Made by a program: the position numbers and the translations under genes
Notes under the pieces: model-generated
What the model saw: the letters and a program-made list of their open reading frames with translations, nothing else
What the model was told of the DNA's origin: nothing
Database searches by the model: none
Origin: Ralstonia pickettii DTP0602
GTDB taxonomy: Bacteria; Pseudomonadota; Gammaproteobacteria; Burkholderiales; Burkholderiaceae
Assembly (NCBI GenBank): GCA_000471925.1
Contig: CP006668.1
Span: forward strand, 1,798,001-1,862,000
Length of the DNA: 64,000 nt
Direction: 5' to 3'
Shown here: positions 31,201 through 39,629 of the stretch, piece after piece
Layout of the letters: every line of letters starts with the position of its first letter
How positions within the stretch are numbered: the stretch's first letter is position 1

Positions 31201-31979
31201 TCAGCGCACGGAGGTCGTGATGTCGCGCGGGATCCAGATGCGCGCACTGTCTTCGCCGGCACGGGCCAGCACCATGTGGTGGTCGTAGTAGTGCGGCGGG
31301 TACACGCCGCGCAGCCACTGCACCGGACGCCCGTCGCCGTCGCGCACCAGCCGCATCACCGACAGCAGTGCGGCGCCCATGGGCTCTTCCAGCAGCGGCG
31401 CCACGTGCGCGTCGGCCCCCTGGAGATGCTCTGGTCCGCCTGGCTGATGCGCACGCCGCCGCGCTCGAGCAAGGCCAGCACCGAGGTCTGGGTAATCGCC
31501 TGCGGCGTTCGCAGGGACGCCAGTTCCGGCGGGGTGTACATGGTCACGCACGAAACCGGGCGCCCTTCCCGGCTGCGCACGCGCACGATGCGCAACACCG
31601 CCTGCTGTGGCGGCACATCCAGCAGGGGCGCCACTTCGGCCGGGCAAGGCAGCATGCCGTACTCGATCAGCCGGATCGCGGTTTCGCCGTTGTCCTCCAC
31701 CATGTTGTCCGCCAGCCGCCAGGTCCGCGCCAGGCCAGGCGCGCGGCTGCCATGGTCCTTGTTGACGAAGGTTCCGTGGTCGGCGCGCCGATATACCAGC
31801 CCTTCCTTGACCAGTTCGGAAAGCGCGCGCCGCATGGTTACCCGCGCCACTTTATATTGGTCCACCAGCTTTAATTCAGGGGGCAGACCGGTCTGGTCGA
31901 AAATGCCGCTGGCAATTTGCTGGCGCAGTATGAGGTAGATCTGGTGATAACGTGGCACAGGAGAACTGGATTTCGCCAT
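31201..31979 (-). pseudogene. GntR/UTRA-family regulator, frameshifted
   Basis: A HutC-type regulator split across two frames. The first frame (ATG at 31979) encodes the wHTH (RYHQIYLILRQQIASG, KLVDQYKVARVTMRRALSEL) and the first part of the UTRA domain to RISQADQSI, then loses similarity. The second frame resumes at GADAHVAPLLEEPMGAALLS and ends GEDSARIWIPRDITTSVR at 31201. The change occurs at or near a run of five C on the plus strand (31416-31420), so a homopolymer indel or a sequencing error is possible. If real, the regulator lacks its ligand domain's C-terminal half. A livG fragment lies directly downstream, which supports true decay. Confidence 0.75.
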
Positions 31980-32377
31980 GGTCGTCCGGATGAAACCTGA
32001 TTGCAACGCCTTGATCTGTAAGAATTGTCCGTTGGGACGGCGGCGCCTACGGGGCAAGGTCCGAAGTAGCCCGAACGATATCGCAGGATTTCCGTTGGCC
32101 TCAATGGGACATTAAATGGAACATTTTCATAGTTTTCGGAAATACAACAGAAATGGAGAATCCTGCCATATTCCCTGGCGTTGATTTTTATTAAATACTT
32201 CACGCGAAAATGGCATGCCAGGCAATGGCTGCACCGGTTTGCGGAATTACCCGGCGGGCCATGGGCGGACACCTGCCGCACTTGTCTGACACCAGCTGGC
32301 GGCGGCGTCCGACAGCCGGCGGCTGCGGGCCAGCTAAGCTTCATAGACAGCGCCAGGCCTTTTGCCGGCGCCTGGCT
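31980..32377. other. Intergenic region with an AT-rich patch, no gene recognised
   Basis: About 400 bp without a supportable gene. The stretch 32100-32215 is clearly more AT-rich than its surroundings and includes a TTGATTTTTATTAAATAC segment (32182-32199) that could serve as a promoter, and a loose repeat of GGACATT and GGAACATT (32107-32125). It borders a decayed regulator, so it may be a rearrangement junction. No repeat ends or transposase remnants were seen. Confidence 0.4.
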
Positions 32378-33658
32378 ATGTCGAGCATTCCCGATCCCAA
32401 TCCCTCCCCGCTGCCGCCCGCCCCGCCAACGGAACCCATGTCAGCCGATAACGCCCTGCGCGTGCGCGTAGCCGGCAACGGCGATGATGCGGCCGCCGCC
32501 GTTGCGGAAGCGGCCGCAGATGACGCGGAAGGCACCGCCGGGCTTCCGGTCGAAACGCCGGCGGTGGTGGTGGCCCCCTCCGACGCGGTCAGCGCGGCGC
32601 TGCACCGCGCCAGCACGGCGCTGGTGGTGCTGGCCTGCCTGTTCTCGCTGTATGCGCTGCACATTGCGCGCGACTTCCTGGTGCCGGTGGTCATCGCCAT
32701 CGTAATGGCCTACCTGCTCGATCCGCTGGTATGCGCGCTGCAGCGGCTGGGCCTGCCGCGCGTGCTGGCCGGCACCGTGGTGGTGCTGGCCTTGCTGTGC
32801 GCGCTGCTCAGCGGCGCCTACCTGCTGCAGGGGCAGGTGGAGTCCATCGTCAACAGCCTGCCGGAGGCGGCCAGCAAGATCTCGCGCTCGGTCGGCGCGC
32901 TGCTCAGCGGCGACGACTCGATGTGGCAGAAGATAAGGCGCGCCGCCACCGTGCTCAGCGGCACCGGGCAGCCGCCGGCACGCGGCGCGCGTGTGGTGGT
33001 GGAGCATCCGGACCAGATCAACAACATGCTGCTGGCCGGCTCAGTCAGCGTCTTCACCATGGCCGGACAGGCGGTGGTGGTGGTGTTTCTGCTGTACTTC
33101 CTGCTGCTGGCCGGCGACACCTTCAAGCGCAAGTTCATCAAGATGGTGGGCGGCACCATCTCGGAGAAGAAAATCAGCGTGCATATGCTGGATGAGGTCA
33201 ACCTGTCGATCCGCCGCTACATGGGCATGCTGCTGGCGACCAATGTCGGCCTGGGCTTCTGCACCTGGCTGTTGCTCAAATGGCTGGGCGTGGACAACGC
33301 CGGCAGCTGGTCGATCGCGGCGGCGGCGCTGCACCTGGTGCCTTACTTCGGGGCGATGGCGATCGCGGTGTGCCTGGGCGTGGTGACCTTCATGCAGTTC
33401 GGCACGCTGGGCATGGCCGCCGCGGCGGCGGGCGGCTCCTTGCTGATTGCGACGCTGATCGGTTCGGTCATCACCACGTGGATGACGGGGCGCATGGCCA
33501 AGATGAACGCCGTCGCGGTCTTCGTCGCACTCCTTCTGTTCACCTGGCTATGGGGTGTGTGGGGCATGCTGCTCGCGATCCCGCTGATCACCATCGTCAA
33601 GGTGGTTGCCGATCACATCGAAGGGCTGGAAATGGTGGCGGAGTTCCTAGGCGAATAG
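32378..33658 (+). CDS. AI-2E family transporter (PerM/UPF0118)
   Basis: A 426-residue integral membrane protein of the AI-2E exporter-like family. A disordered Pro/Ala-rich N-terminus (~1-75) precedes paired membrane segments beginning STALVVLACLFSLYALHIARDFLVPVVIAIVMAYLLDPLV. More segments follow near 130, 235, 290, 320 and 370-420. The C-terminal block VALLLFTWLWGVWGMLLAIPLITIVKVVADHIEG is a family signature. Substrates in the family include autoinducer-2, polyamines and Na+/H+; none can be assigned here. The ATG at 32378 is chosen among several; 32438 is also possible, and an open frame back to 32210 lacks support. It stands as a single gene. Confidence 0.88.
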   Translation: MSSIPDPNPSPLPPAPPTEPMSADNALRVRVAGNGDDAAAAVAEAAADDAEGTAGLPVETPAVVVAPSDAVSAALHRASTALVVLACLFSLYALHIARDFLVPVVIAIVMAYLLDPLVCALQRLGLPRVLAGTVVVLALLCALLSGAYLLQGQVESIVNSLPEAASKISRSVGALLSGDDSMWQKIRRAATVLSGTGQPPARGARVVVEHPDQINNMLLAGSVSVFTMAGQAVVVVFLLYFLLLAGDTFKRKFIKMVGGTISEKKISVHMLDEVNLSIRRYMGMLLATNVGLGFCTWLLLKWLGVDNAGSWSIAAAALHLVPYFGAMAIAVCLGVVTFMQFGTLGMAAAAAGGSLLIATLIGSVITTWMTGRMAKMNAVAVFVALLLFTWLWGVWGMLLAIPLITIVKVVADHIEGLEMVAEFLGE

Positions 33659-33779
33659 CCCTTGCCCTTTAGTCGCTCCCCTATCGGCCTGTCCCCCGCG
33701 CTCGCCGCACCTATACTGGAATCGTGAATGCTGCACCACAGCATTTCTTGCTGTGGAATTCGCGCTGGAGGAAACCAAT

Positions 33780-33995
33780 ATGTCTTTGTGCGACCTTTGC
33801 CTGTCGCAACTGGACCGGCCGGGCCATGTGCCGCCCCATCCGAACCTGGCAATATCCGCGACGCTGAGCACCGCCAGCGGCCAGAACGCGTTCGTGTACC
33901 GGTGCGATCACTGCGGCCAGACCTTGCTGCTGGCGTCGGAAGATGGCGTAGCACCCGACCGCTGGACGCGTCTGGACGCGGATGGATGGAATTGA
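33780..33995 (+). CDS. Small CxxC-pair protein (zinc-ribbon-like)
   Basis: A 71-residue protein with two CxxC knuckles: CDLC at residues 4-7 and CDHC near 42-45, spaced as in a rubredoxin-like zinc ribbon. The strong SD GGAGGAAA fixes the ATG at 33780 rather than 33753. I do not recognise a named family. It is probably a small cytoplasmic metal-binding protein; its neighbours, a permease and a DUF3079 gene with its own Cys cluster, give no function. Confidence 0.7.
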   Translation: MSLCDLCLSQLDRPGHVPPHPNLAISATLSTASGQNAFVYRCDHCGQTLLLASEDGVAPDRWTRLDADGWN

Positions 33996-34109
33996 CGAGC
34001 GCCCAGGAGGGTGGGCCTTGCGGGCCGCCTTGACGGCGCGCAAGACCCCGTCGCGCGCGCTTGGACATAATGGCCCCAGCGACCATCCACCGGCCGCCCA
34101 CCACACGCC

Positions 34110-34310
34110 ATGGCCAAGAAATTCCCCCTGCATCCCAGCCACCCCGAGCGCGTCTGCTGGGGCTGCGACAAGTACTGCCCCACCGACGCCATGGGATGCG
34201 GCAACGGCTCCAGCCGCACGCAGCATCCCATCGAACTGCTCGGCGAGGACTGGCTGGAATTCGGCGACTGGGGCATCGAGGCCCCGGCCAAGACCAGCAC
34301 CGGCGCCTGA
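34110..34310 (+). CDS. DUF3079-family small Cys-rich protein
   Basis: A 66-residue protein matching the DUF3079 pattern: MAKKFPLHPSHPERVCWGCD, a Cys cluster CWGCDKYC with a further Cys in GCGNGS, then RTQHPIELLGEDWLEF. The four Cys suggest a small metal site. The family is common in beta-proteobacteria and has no established role. It ends 31 bp before the stop of the convergent alcohol dehydrogenase. Confidence 0.85.
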   Translation: MAKKFPLHPSHPERVCWGCDKYCPTDAMGCGNGSSRTQHPIELLGEDWLEFGDWGIEAPAKTSTGA

Positions 34311-34341
34311 GCCCCGGCCGCCGGCCTGGTGCCGCTAGCTG

Positions 34342-35514
34342 CTAGCCGACGCGCATCACCACCTTGACGCAGCCGTCCTGCTTTTCGCGGAAGATCTGGT
34401 ACATGCCCGGGCCCTCCTCCAGCGTCACGCGATGGCTGATCACAAACGATGGATCGAACTCGCCACGCTGGATGCGCCGCAGCAGGTCGTCGGTCCAGCG
34501 GTTGACGTGGGTCTGCCCGGTGCGCACGGTCAGGCCCTTGTTCATCAGCGCGCCCATCGGGACCTTGTCGATCAGCCCGCCATAGACGCCCGGCACCGAT
34601 AACACGCCGGCGGGGCGGCAGACGTAGATCATCTCGCGCAGCACATGGGGCCGGTCGTACTCCATCATCACGGCCTGCTTGACCCGGTCATAGGCCGAAT
34701 CGAGCGAGCCGGTGGCATGCGCCTCCAGCCCGACCGCGTCGATGCACTTGTCCGGGCCCTTGCCCTTGGTCTGCTCGTTGAGGGCTTCCGGGATGCTGAC
34801 CTGCTCAAAGTTCAGCGGCGTCGCGCCCAGCTCCTCGGCCATGGCCAGCCGCTCGGGCACTCGGTCGATCGCGATCACGCGCCGCGCACCCTGCAGCAAC
34901 GCGCTCAGGATGCAGAACTGCCCCACCGGGCCCGCGCCCCACACCGCGACAATGTCCTCGGGCTGGATATCGCACTGCGCCGCAGCCTGCCAGCCGGTGG
35001 GCAGGATATCGCCCAGGAACAGCACCGATTCGTCCGAAAGCCCGTCCGGTATCTTCACCGGCGCGACGTCGGCATAGGGCACGCGAACATATTCCGCCTG
35101 GCCGCCGGCATAGCCGCCGGTCAGGTGGGTGTAGCCGAACAGGCCGGCGGTGCTGTGGCCAAACACCTTCTCCGCGCTCGCCTTGTTGCGGTTGGTGCGC
35201 TCGCACACCGAGAAGTTGCCGCGGCGGCACTGGTCGCATTCGCCGCAGCAGATCGTGAAGGGCACCACCACGCGGTCACCCACGCGCAGGCGCCGGTTCT
35301 CCGGCCCGACCTCGACCACTTGGCCCATGAACTCGTGGCCCAGGATGTCGCCCTTTTCCATGCCCGGCACGAAGCCGTTGTACAGGTGCAGGTCTGAGCC
35401 GCAGATGGCACAGCTCGATACCTTGACGATGGCATCACGCGGATGCTCGATGACGGGGTCGGGAACCGTGTCGCAGCGGATGTCGTGCTTGCCATGCCAG
35501 CAGAGTGCTTTCAT
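34342..35514 (-). CDS. Zinc-dependent alcohol dehydrogenase (glutathione-independent FDH-like)
   Basis: A 390-residue MDR-family dehydrogenase. Catalytic zinc ligands are Cys in SCAICGSDLHLY and His-Glu in ILGHEFMGQVVEVG. The structural zinc set is CCGECDQCRRGNFSVCE. The Rossmann motif is VAVWGAGPVGQFCILSALLQG. The long form and LGDILPTGWQAA point to the formaldehyde-dehydrogenase / threonine-dehydrogenase-like class that acts on small alcohols or aldehydes with NAD. It diverges from the succinate-semialdehyde dehydrogenase gene. The substrate is not certain. Confidence 0.9.
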   Translation of the reverse strand: MKALCWHGKHDIRCDTVPDPVIEHPRDAIVKVSSCAICGSDLHLYNGFVPGMEKGDILGHEFMGQVVEVGPENRRLRVGDRVVVPFTICCGECDQCRRGNFSVCERTNRNKASAEKVFGHSTAGLFGYTHLTGGYAGGQAEYVRVPYADVAPVKIPDGLSDESVLFLGDILPTGWQAAAQCDIQPEDIVAVWGAGPVGQFCILSALLQGARRVIAIDRVPERLAMAEELGATPLNFEQVSIPEALNEQTKGKGPDKCIDAVGLEAHATGSLDSAYDRVKQAVMMEYDRPHVLREMIYVCRPAGVLSVPGVYGGLIDKVPMGALMNKGLTVRTGQTHVNRWTDDLLRRIQRGEFDPSFVISHRVTLEEGPGMYQIFREKQDGCVKVVMRVG

Positions 35515-35759
35515 TGGGATTCCTTGCGTAGTCCGGGCTCGCAGCCGGTGGCCGTGCCAATGATGCGGGCTGACGCAAGCTCTGTTCCAATGCGCCGCCG
35601 CAGGCGCGGCAAGCTCACATGCGTGCCGGCGCGTGGCCGGCCCTGAGGTTTTACACGCGGGTCGCAGAAAGAACTACAACGCACAGGAGGACTACAATCC
35701 TCTTCACACCTTTTCACCGAGACACCGGGCATACGCACCGGGGATCCACCGAGACGACC

Positions 35760-37208
35760 ATGCTGAACCTCACAGATGCTTCACTGCTGCGGCAGCAGTG
35801 CTATATCGACGGCCGCTGGATCGATGGCGAGCGCCGCATCGACGTGACCAACCCCGCCACCGGCGAGCGCGTGGGCCAGGTGCCGCAACTGGGCGCGGAA
35901 GAAACCCGCCAGGCCATCGAGGCCGCCAACCGCGCGCAGCCGGCCTGGCGCGCGCGCACCGCCAAGGAACGCTCGGCGCTGCTGCGCAAATGGTTCGAGC
36001 TGATCATGGCCAACCAGGAAGACCTGGCGCGCATCATGACGGCGGAACAGGGCAAGCCCATCGCCGAGGCGCGCGGCGAGATCGCCTACGCGGCCTCGTT
36101 CATCGAATGGTTTGCCGAGGAAGGCAAGCGCGTCTACGGCGACACCATCCCCGCACCGGTCAACAGCCAGCGCATCGTCGTTACCAAGGAGCCGGTGGGC
36201 GTGTGCGCGGCCATCACGCCCTGGAACTTCCCCGCGGCGATGATCACGCGCAAGGCGGGCCCCGCGCTGGCGGTGGGCTGCACCATGGTGCTCAAGCCCG
36301 CCTCGCAGACGCCGCTGTCCGCGCTGGCGCTGGTGGCGCTGGCCGAGCGCGCCGGCATTCCGGCCGGCGTGCTGTCGGTGGTGACCGGTTCGGCCGGCGC
36401 CATCGGCGGCGAGATGAGCAGCAACCCGCTGGTGCGCAAGCTGACCTTTACCGGCTCGACCGAGGTCGGCCGCGTGCTGATGACGCAGACCGCGTCGACG
36501 ATCAAGAAGGTGTCGATGGAGCTGGGCGGCAACGCGCCCTTCATCGTGTTCGACGATGCCGATCTCGACGCCGCCGTGGAAGGCGCGATCGTTTCGAAGT
36601 ACCGCAACGCCGGCCAGACCTGCGTCTGCGCCAACCGCATCTACGTGCAGTCCGGCGTGTACGAGGCCTTCGCGCAGAAGCTTGTGGCCGCAGTGGCGGC
36701 GCTCAAGGTCGGCAACGGCATGGAGGACGGCGTGCGCATCGGCCCGCTGATCGACGACAAGGCCGTGGCCAAGGTGGAGGAGCATATTGCCGATGCCATC
36801 GGCAAGGGCGCGCGCGTGCTGCAGGGCGGGCAACGCCACGCGCTCGGCCATTCGTTCTTCCAGCCCACCGTGCTGGCGGACGTGGCCCCCGGCATGCTGG
36901 TGGCGCGCGAGGAAACCTTCGGTCCGCTGGCGCCGCTGTTCCGCTTCGACACCGAGGACGAGGTCGTGGCCATGGCCAACGATACCGAGTTCGGCCTGGC
37001 CAGCTATTTCTACGCGCGCGACCTGGGCCGTGTCTGGCGCGTGTCCGAACGGCTGGAATACGGCATCGTCGGCGTGAACACCGGGCTGATCTCCACCGAG
37101 GTGGCGCCGTTCGGCGGCGTCAAGCAATCGGGCGTGGGGCGCGAGGGCTCGCACTACGGCATCGACGACTACCTGGTCATCAAGTACACCTGCATGGCGG
37201 GGATCTGA
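35760..37208 (+). CDS. gabD: NAD(P)-dependent succinate-semialdehyde dehydrogenase
   Basis: A 482-residue ALDH of the GabD subgroup. It starts MLNLTDASLLRQQCYIDGRW. The cofactor region is ITPWNFPAAMITRKAGPALAVGC; the substrate-specific loops are FTGSTEVGRVLM and MELGGNAPFIVF. The nucleophile Cys is in YRNAGQTCVCANRIYV, with the second Cys two residues on that GabD enzymes use as a redox switch. The C-terminus GREGSHYGIDDYLVIKYTCMAGI is typical. It converts succinate semialdehyde to succinate, the last step of 4-aminobutyrate catabolism. No GabT gene is nearby. The frame is open back to 35619, but the ATG at 35760 matches the family. Confidence 0.92.
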   Translation: MLNLTDASLLRQQCYIDGRWIDGERRIDVTNPATGERVGQVPQLGAEETRQAIEAANRAQPAWRARTAKERSALLRKWFELIMANQEDLARIMTAEQGKPIAEARGEIAYAASFIEWFAEEGKRVYGDTIPAPVNSQRIVVTKEPVGVCAAITPWNFPAAMITRKAGPALAVGCTMVLKPASQTPLSALALVALAERAGIPAGVLSVVTGSAGAIGGEMSSNPLVRKLTFTGSTEVGRVLMTQTASTIKKVSMELGGNAPFIVFDDADLDAAVEGAIVSKYRNAGQTCVCANRIYVQSGVYEAFAQKLVAAVAALKVGNGMEDGVRIGPLIDDKAVAKVEEHIADAIGKGARVLQGGQRHALGHSFFQPTVLADVAPGMLVAREETFGPLAPLFRFDTEDEVVAMANDTEFGLASYFYARDLGRVWRVSERLEYGIVGVNTGLISTEVAPFGGVKQSGVGREGSHYGIDDYLVIKYTCMAGI

Positions 37209-37233
37209 GGCCGCCGCCGCGCCGCGCCTGCCC

Positions 37234-38088
37234 TCAGCGCGCGGCGCGCGGACCGGCAGCGCTGCCGACCGGCCCGGGCCGGCTGTCGCCGCGTAAGCGC
37301 GCGACCTGGTCGTGGAAGCGCTGCATCTGCTCGAACTGGTAGCTGGCCCGCTCGAAGCTGTAGCGCGTGCCGAACCCGTGCAGCGCGTCATCGGCGCCGC
37401 GCGACAGCGCTTCCAGCGCTTGCGCCAGTGCGCGCCCTTCCACGCTGCGGTGCCGGCGCAGCCGCCACGACAAGGACTCCTGGCCCGGTCCCAGCAGGCT
37501 CTGGTCGAGGTAGCCAAGCCGTTCGGCCGTTTCCAGCGCGTCATGCAGTGCCGACAGGTAGGCGCACACGGCCGACAACCGCTGGTTCATCTCTCCGCCG
37601 AGCCGCAGCAACTGCTGCGCGCACGCGCGAAAGTGCTCGGCCGCATACGGCTCGCCGCCGCTGACGGTTTCCTGCGCAGAAGCGGCATAAGCGGCCAGCG
37701 GCCGCACCGAGGCCGCCAGCCCCGGCGGCAGCACGCTGCTGTAGTGGCTGGCGATGGCCCGCTGCAGCGCACCGTCGAGTTCGCAGCAGGTGGGCACGTC
37801 CGCGTCGACGTAGAACTCCAGCAACGCCGGCTGGCCCTGCCCCTTCGACACCACGGTACGCGCGGGCAGGCGCCTGGCCGTGGCCAGCACTGCCAGCGCG
37901 GCGTCGGCGCAGCCGTGGGCGTGGGCGTCGCCCTCGCCGCACAGCGCCTGCACGATGTCCTCGGCCTGCAGCGGGCCGACGATTTCCGTACGGATCGCCG
38001 CGGGCATGAAGGCGCCTCCGCGCCCGCACCGGCCCGCCAAGGCTGCATGCAGGTTCATCCCGACATGGGTGATCGCATTGCCCGTCAT
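37234..38088 (-). CDS. Hypothetical protein
   Basis: A 284-residue protein I do not recognise. SD GGAGGG four bases before the ATG at 38088 supports translation. The N-terminal third has a compact alpha/beta-like pattern with VVSKGQGQPALLEFYVD and two Cys (TCCELDG). The C-terminal two thirds (~120-260) are helical, with alternating Leu/Ala and Glu/Arg as in a coiled-coil or helical bundle (FRACAQQLLRLGGEMNQRL, ALHDALETAERLGYLDQ). There is no signal peptide or membrane segment. The tail is Pro/Gly/Arg-rich. It is on the same strand as flhD and the Crp/Fnr gene upstream, with an 84-bp gap, and could be part of that regulatory group. Confidence 0.6.
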   Translation of the reverse strand: MTGNAITHVGMNLHAALAGRCGRGGAFMPAAIRTEIVGPLQAEDIVQALCGEGDAHAHGCADAALAVLATARRLPARTVVSKGQGQPALLEFYVDADVPTCCELDGALQRAIASHYSSVLPPGLAASVRPLAAYAASAQETVSGGEPYAAEHFRACAQQLLRLGGEMNQRLSAVCAYLSALHDALETAERLGYLDQSLLGPGQESLSWRLRRHRSVEGRALAQALEALSRGADDALHGFGTRYSFERASYQFEQMQRFHDQVARLRGDSRPGPVGSAAGPRAAR

Positions 38089-38172
38089 ATAGCCCTCCGA
38101 AGTCGAGTCCTGTGCCCGGCCTGCCGGGCGATGTTCCGATGTTGACCAGCACGCCTGCCGACGGCAGCGGCG

Positions 38173-38544
38173 TCATGCGTGATCGCCGCTGTCTTGCGAC
38201 GTCGTCACGATCGCCGCATGCATGTTCTGCAGGGCGTGCGGCGATCCGGTCCCGGTCAGGCCCGCCAGCAGCCGGCTGTCATCCAGCCGGAAGCGGCACA
38301 GCACCAGGTTCGAGCGCGCCAGCGCCACCATCTGCGCCGGCGTCAGCGCCGCCAGCGCGCAGCCCATCTCCCGCCCGAGACCGAGCCGGAACAGGGCTTC
38401 GGCCTCGTTCTCGCGCATCAGCCGCTGCACCAGCATCAGGTAGGACAGGTTCAGCGCCTTGATTTCGCTGACGATCCCGCTGGCGCCTGGCCCGGGCTCC
38501 ATGGCGATACCCATCGCCCCGCTCTGGCTGACCGGCGCCGTCAT
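38173..38544 (-). CDS. flhD: FlhD-like flagellar transcriptional regulator
   Basis: A 123-residue FlhD homologue. The conserved core is SEIKALNLSYLMLVQRLMRENEAEALFRLGL, followed by LAALTPAQMVALARSNLVLCRFRLDD. FlhD normally acts as a heterohexamer with FlhC to activate flagellar class II genes; no flhC is present. The start at 38544 overlaps the Crp/Fnr stop by 4 bp (ATGA), so it is translated from the regulator's message. This lone copy beside a Crp-like gene is likely a paralogue of the flagellar-locus flhD with a different role. Confidence 0.85.
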   Translation of the reverse strand: MTAPVSQSGAMGIAMEPGPGASGIVSEIKALNLSYLMLVQRLMRENEAEALFRLGLGREMGCALAALTPAQMVALARSNLVLCRFRLDDSRLLAGLTGTGSPHALQNMHAAIVTTSQDSGDHA

Positions 38545-39248
38545 TCGAGGCGCGATCCGTTGCCGGCACACGCGACGGGCCCCGATGGCAGGGCGGCGGC
38601 CCCGTGCCCCGGCGCAAGCGTACGCGCCGAGATCGTCGGGCGCTCGGCGATGGCCCGCAACGCGTGCTTGTCGAGCAGCTCGACGCTGCGGTGGCGCACC
38701 CGCACCAGCCCGCCGTCAGCCAGCCGAGAGAACTGGCGGCTGACGGTCTCGAGCGTCAGCCCGATATAACTGCCGATCTCCTCCCGGCTCATGCGCAGCA
38801 GGAACGCCGTCGACGAGAAGCCCCGCGCCGCGAAGCCGTCGGCCAGCCACAGCAGGAAGGTCACCAGCCGCTCCTCGGCCGTCATCAGTGCCAGCATGGT
38901 CTGCAGCGCCCGCGCACGCTGCGCCTGGCGGTCGAGCACCAGGAACAGCTGGTTGCCCAGGGCGGGCGTGTGCGCGGTAGCGGCGCGCAGCACCGCCACC
39001 GGGATCCGGCACAACTTGGTGTCTTCCAGCGCTGTTGCATAAGACGCGTATTGCGGACGGGCCAGGCTATCCATGCCCACCATATCGCCGGGGAAGTGGA
39101 AGCCGACCACCTGGGTGCGCCCGTCCTCGGTCGTGACATGCGTCTTCACCGTACCGACACGGATCGCGTACAGCGCGCTAACGGGGTCGCCGAGCAGGTA
39201 CAGCGACTGGCGCTTGCGCAGCAGGGGGCGTTCGCGGAGCTGGGTCAT
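38541..39248 (-). CDS. Crp/Fnr-family transcriptional regulator
   Basis: A 235-residue regulator. The cyclic-nucleotide-binding-like beta-roll spans ~1-115 (YLLGDPVSALYAIRVGTVKTHVTTEDGR, VVGFHFPGDMVGMDSLA). The dimer helix is near 115-140, and the HTH from ~165 contains MSREEIGSYIGLTLETVSRQFSRLADGGLV, the FNR-type recognition helix (E-x2-S-R). The frame opens upstream to 39491, but AGAGG five bases before 39248 and the family's length favour this start. The FNR Cys cluster is not present in this form, so an oxygen-sensing Fe-S site is unlikely. It is co-translated with flhD. Confidence 0.9.
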   Translation of the reverse strand: MTQLRERPLLRKRQSLYLLGDPVSALYAIRVGTVKTHVTTEDGRTQVVGFHFPGDMVGMDSLARPQYASYATALEDTKLCRIPVAVLRAATAHTPALGNQLFLVLDRQAQRARALQTMLALMTAEERLVTFLLWLADGFAARGFSSTAFLLRMSREEIGSYIGLTLETVSRQFSRLADGGLVRVRHRSVELLDKHALRAIAERPTISARTLAPGHGAAALPSGPVACAGNGSRLE

Positions 39249-39629
39249 TGGCGCCTCTTGCAAGCGCCCGGAGGGCGGATAAATGACATGTTTCTGACAG
39301 GGTGCGGGATCGGATGCATCATTCCGTGACAAATATTGACAGCGTAAAAAACCTGTGACGCATTCTTGCGGACGGAGGAATTCGGAACAATCTGTACATT
39401 CCCAATCTCCATTCGGAATCGTCCGACTTTGCGCGGAGGCCGCGAATCCCGCCCCGCGCGGCAAACGCCGGGGACACCTGGCGCGAATCATGCTGCGTCA
39501 CTGCAGTCACCAGGGCGCAGCGCTAGCCCTGCCGGGTTTCGGCTGGCGTATGCTTGCAGCACGACGAGGATCGCGCACCGGGCGCCCTCCCGCGAACACA
39601 TGTCGGGAAAACGCCGTTCAGGACATGCC
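39249..39629. other. Divergent promoter region between Crp/Fnr and histidine kinase genes
   Basis: About 380 bp separate these divergent genes. The part near 39325-39370 is AT-rich (AAATATTGACAGCG and nearby) and probably holds one or both promoters. I see no convincing FNR or CRP box and no small gene with its own SD. Confidence 0.35.

Noticed and set aside
31000..32400. Insertion-sequence or integrase remnant around the decayed GntR/livG region
   Set aside because: No transposase-like frame, terminal inverted repeats or target duplications could be seen.
35687..35702. GAGGA/TCCTC hairpin overlapping a GGAGG-like segment upstream of gabD
   Set aside because: It lies about 60 bases before the gabD start, so it does not hide that gene's SD, and no short reading frame uses it convincingly.
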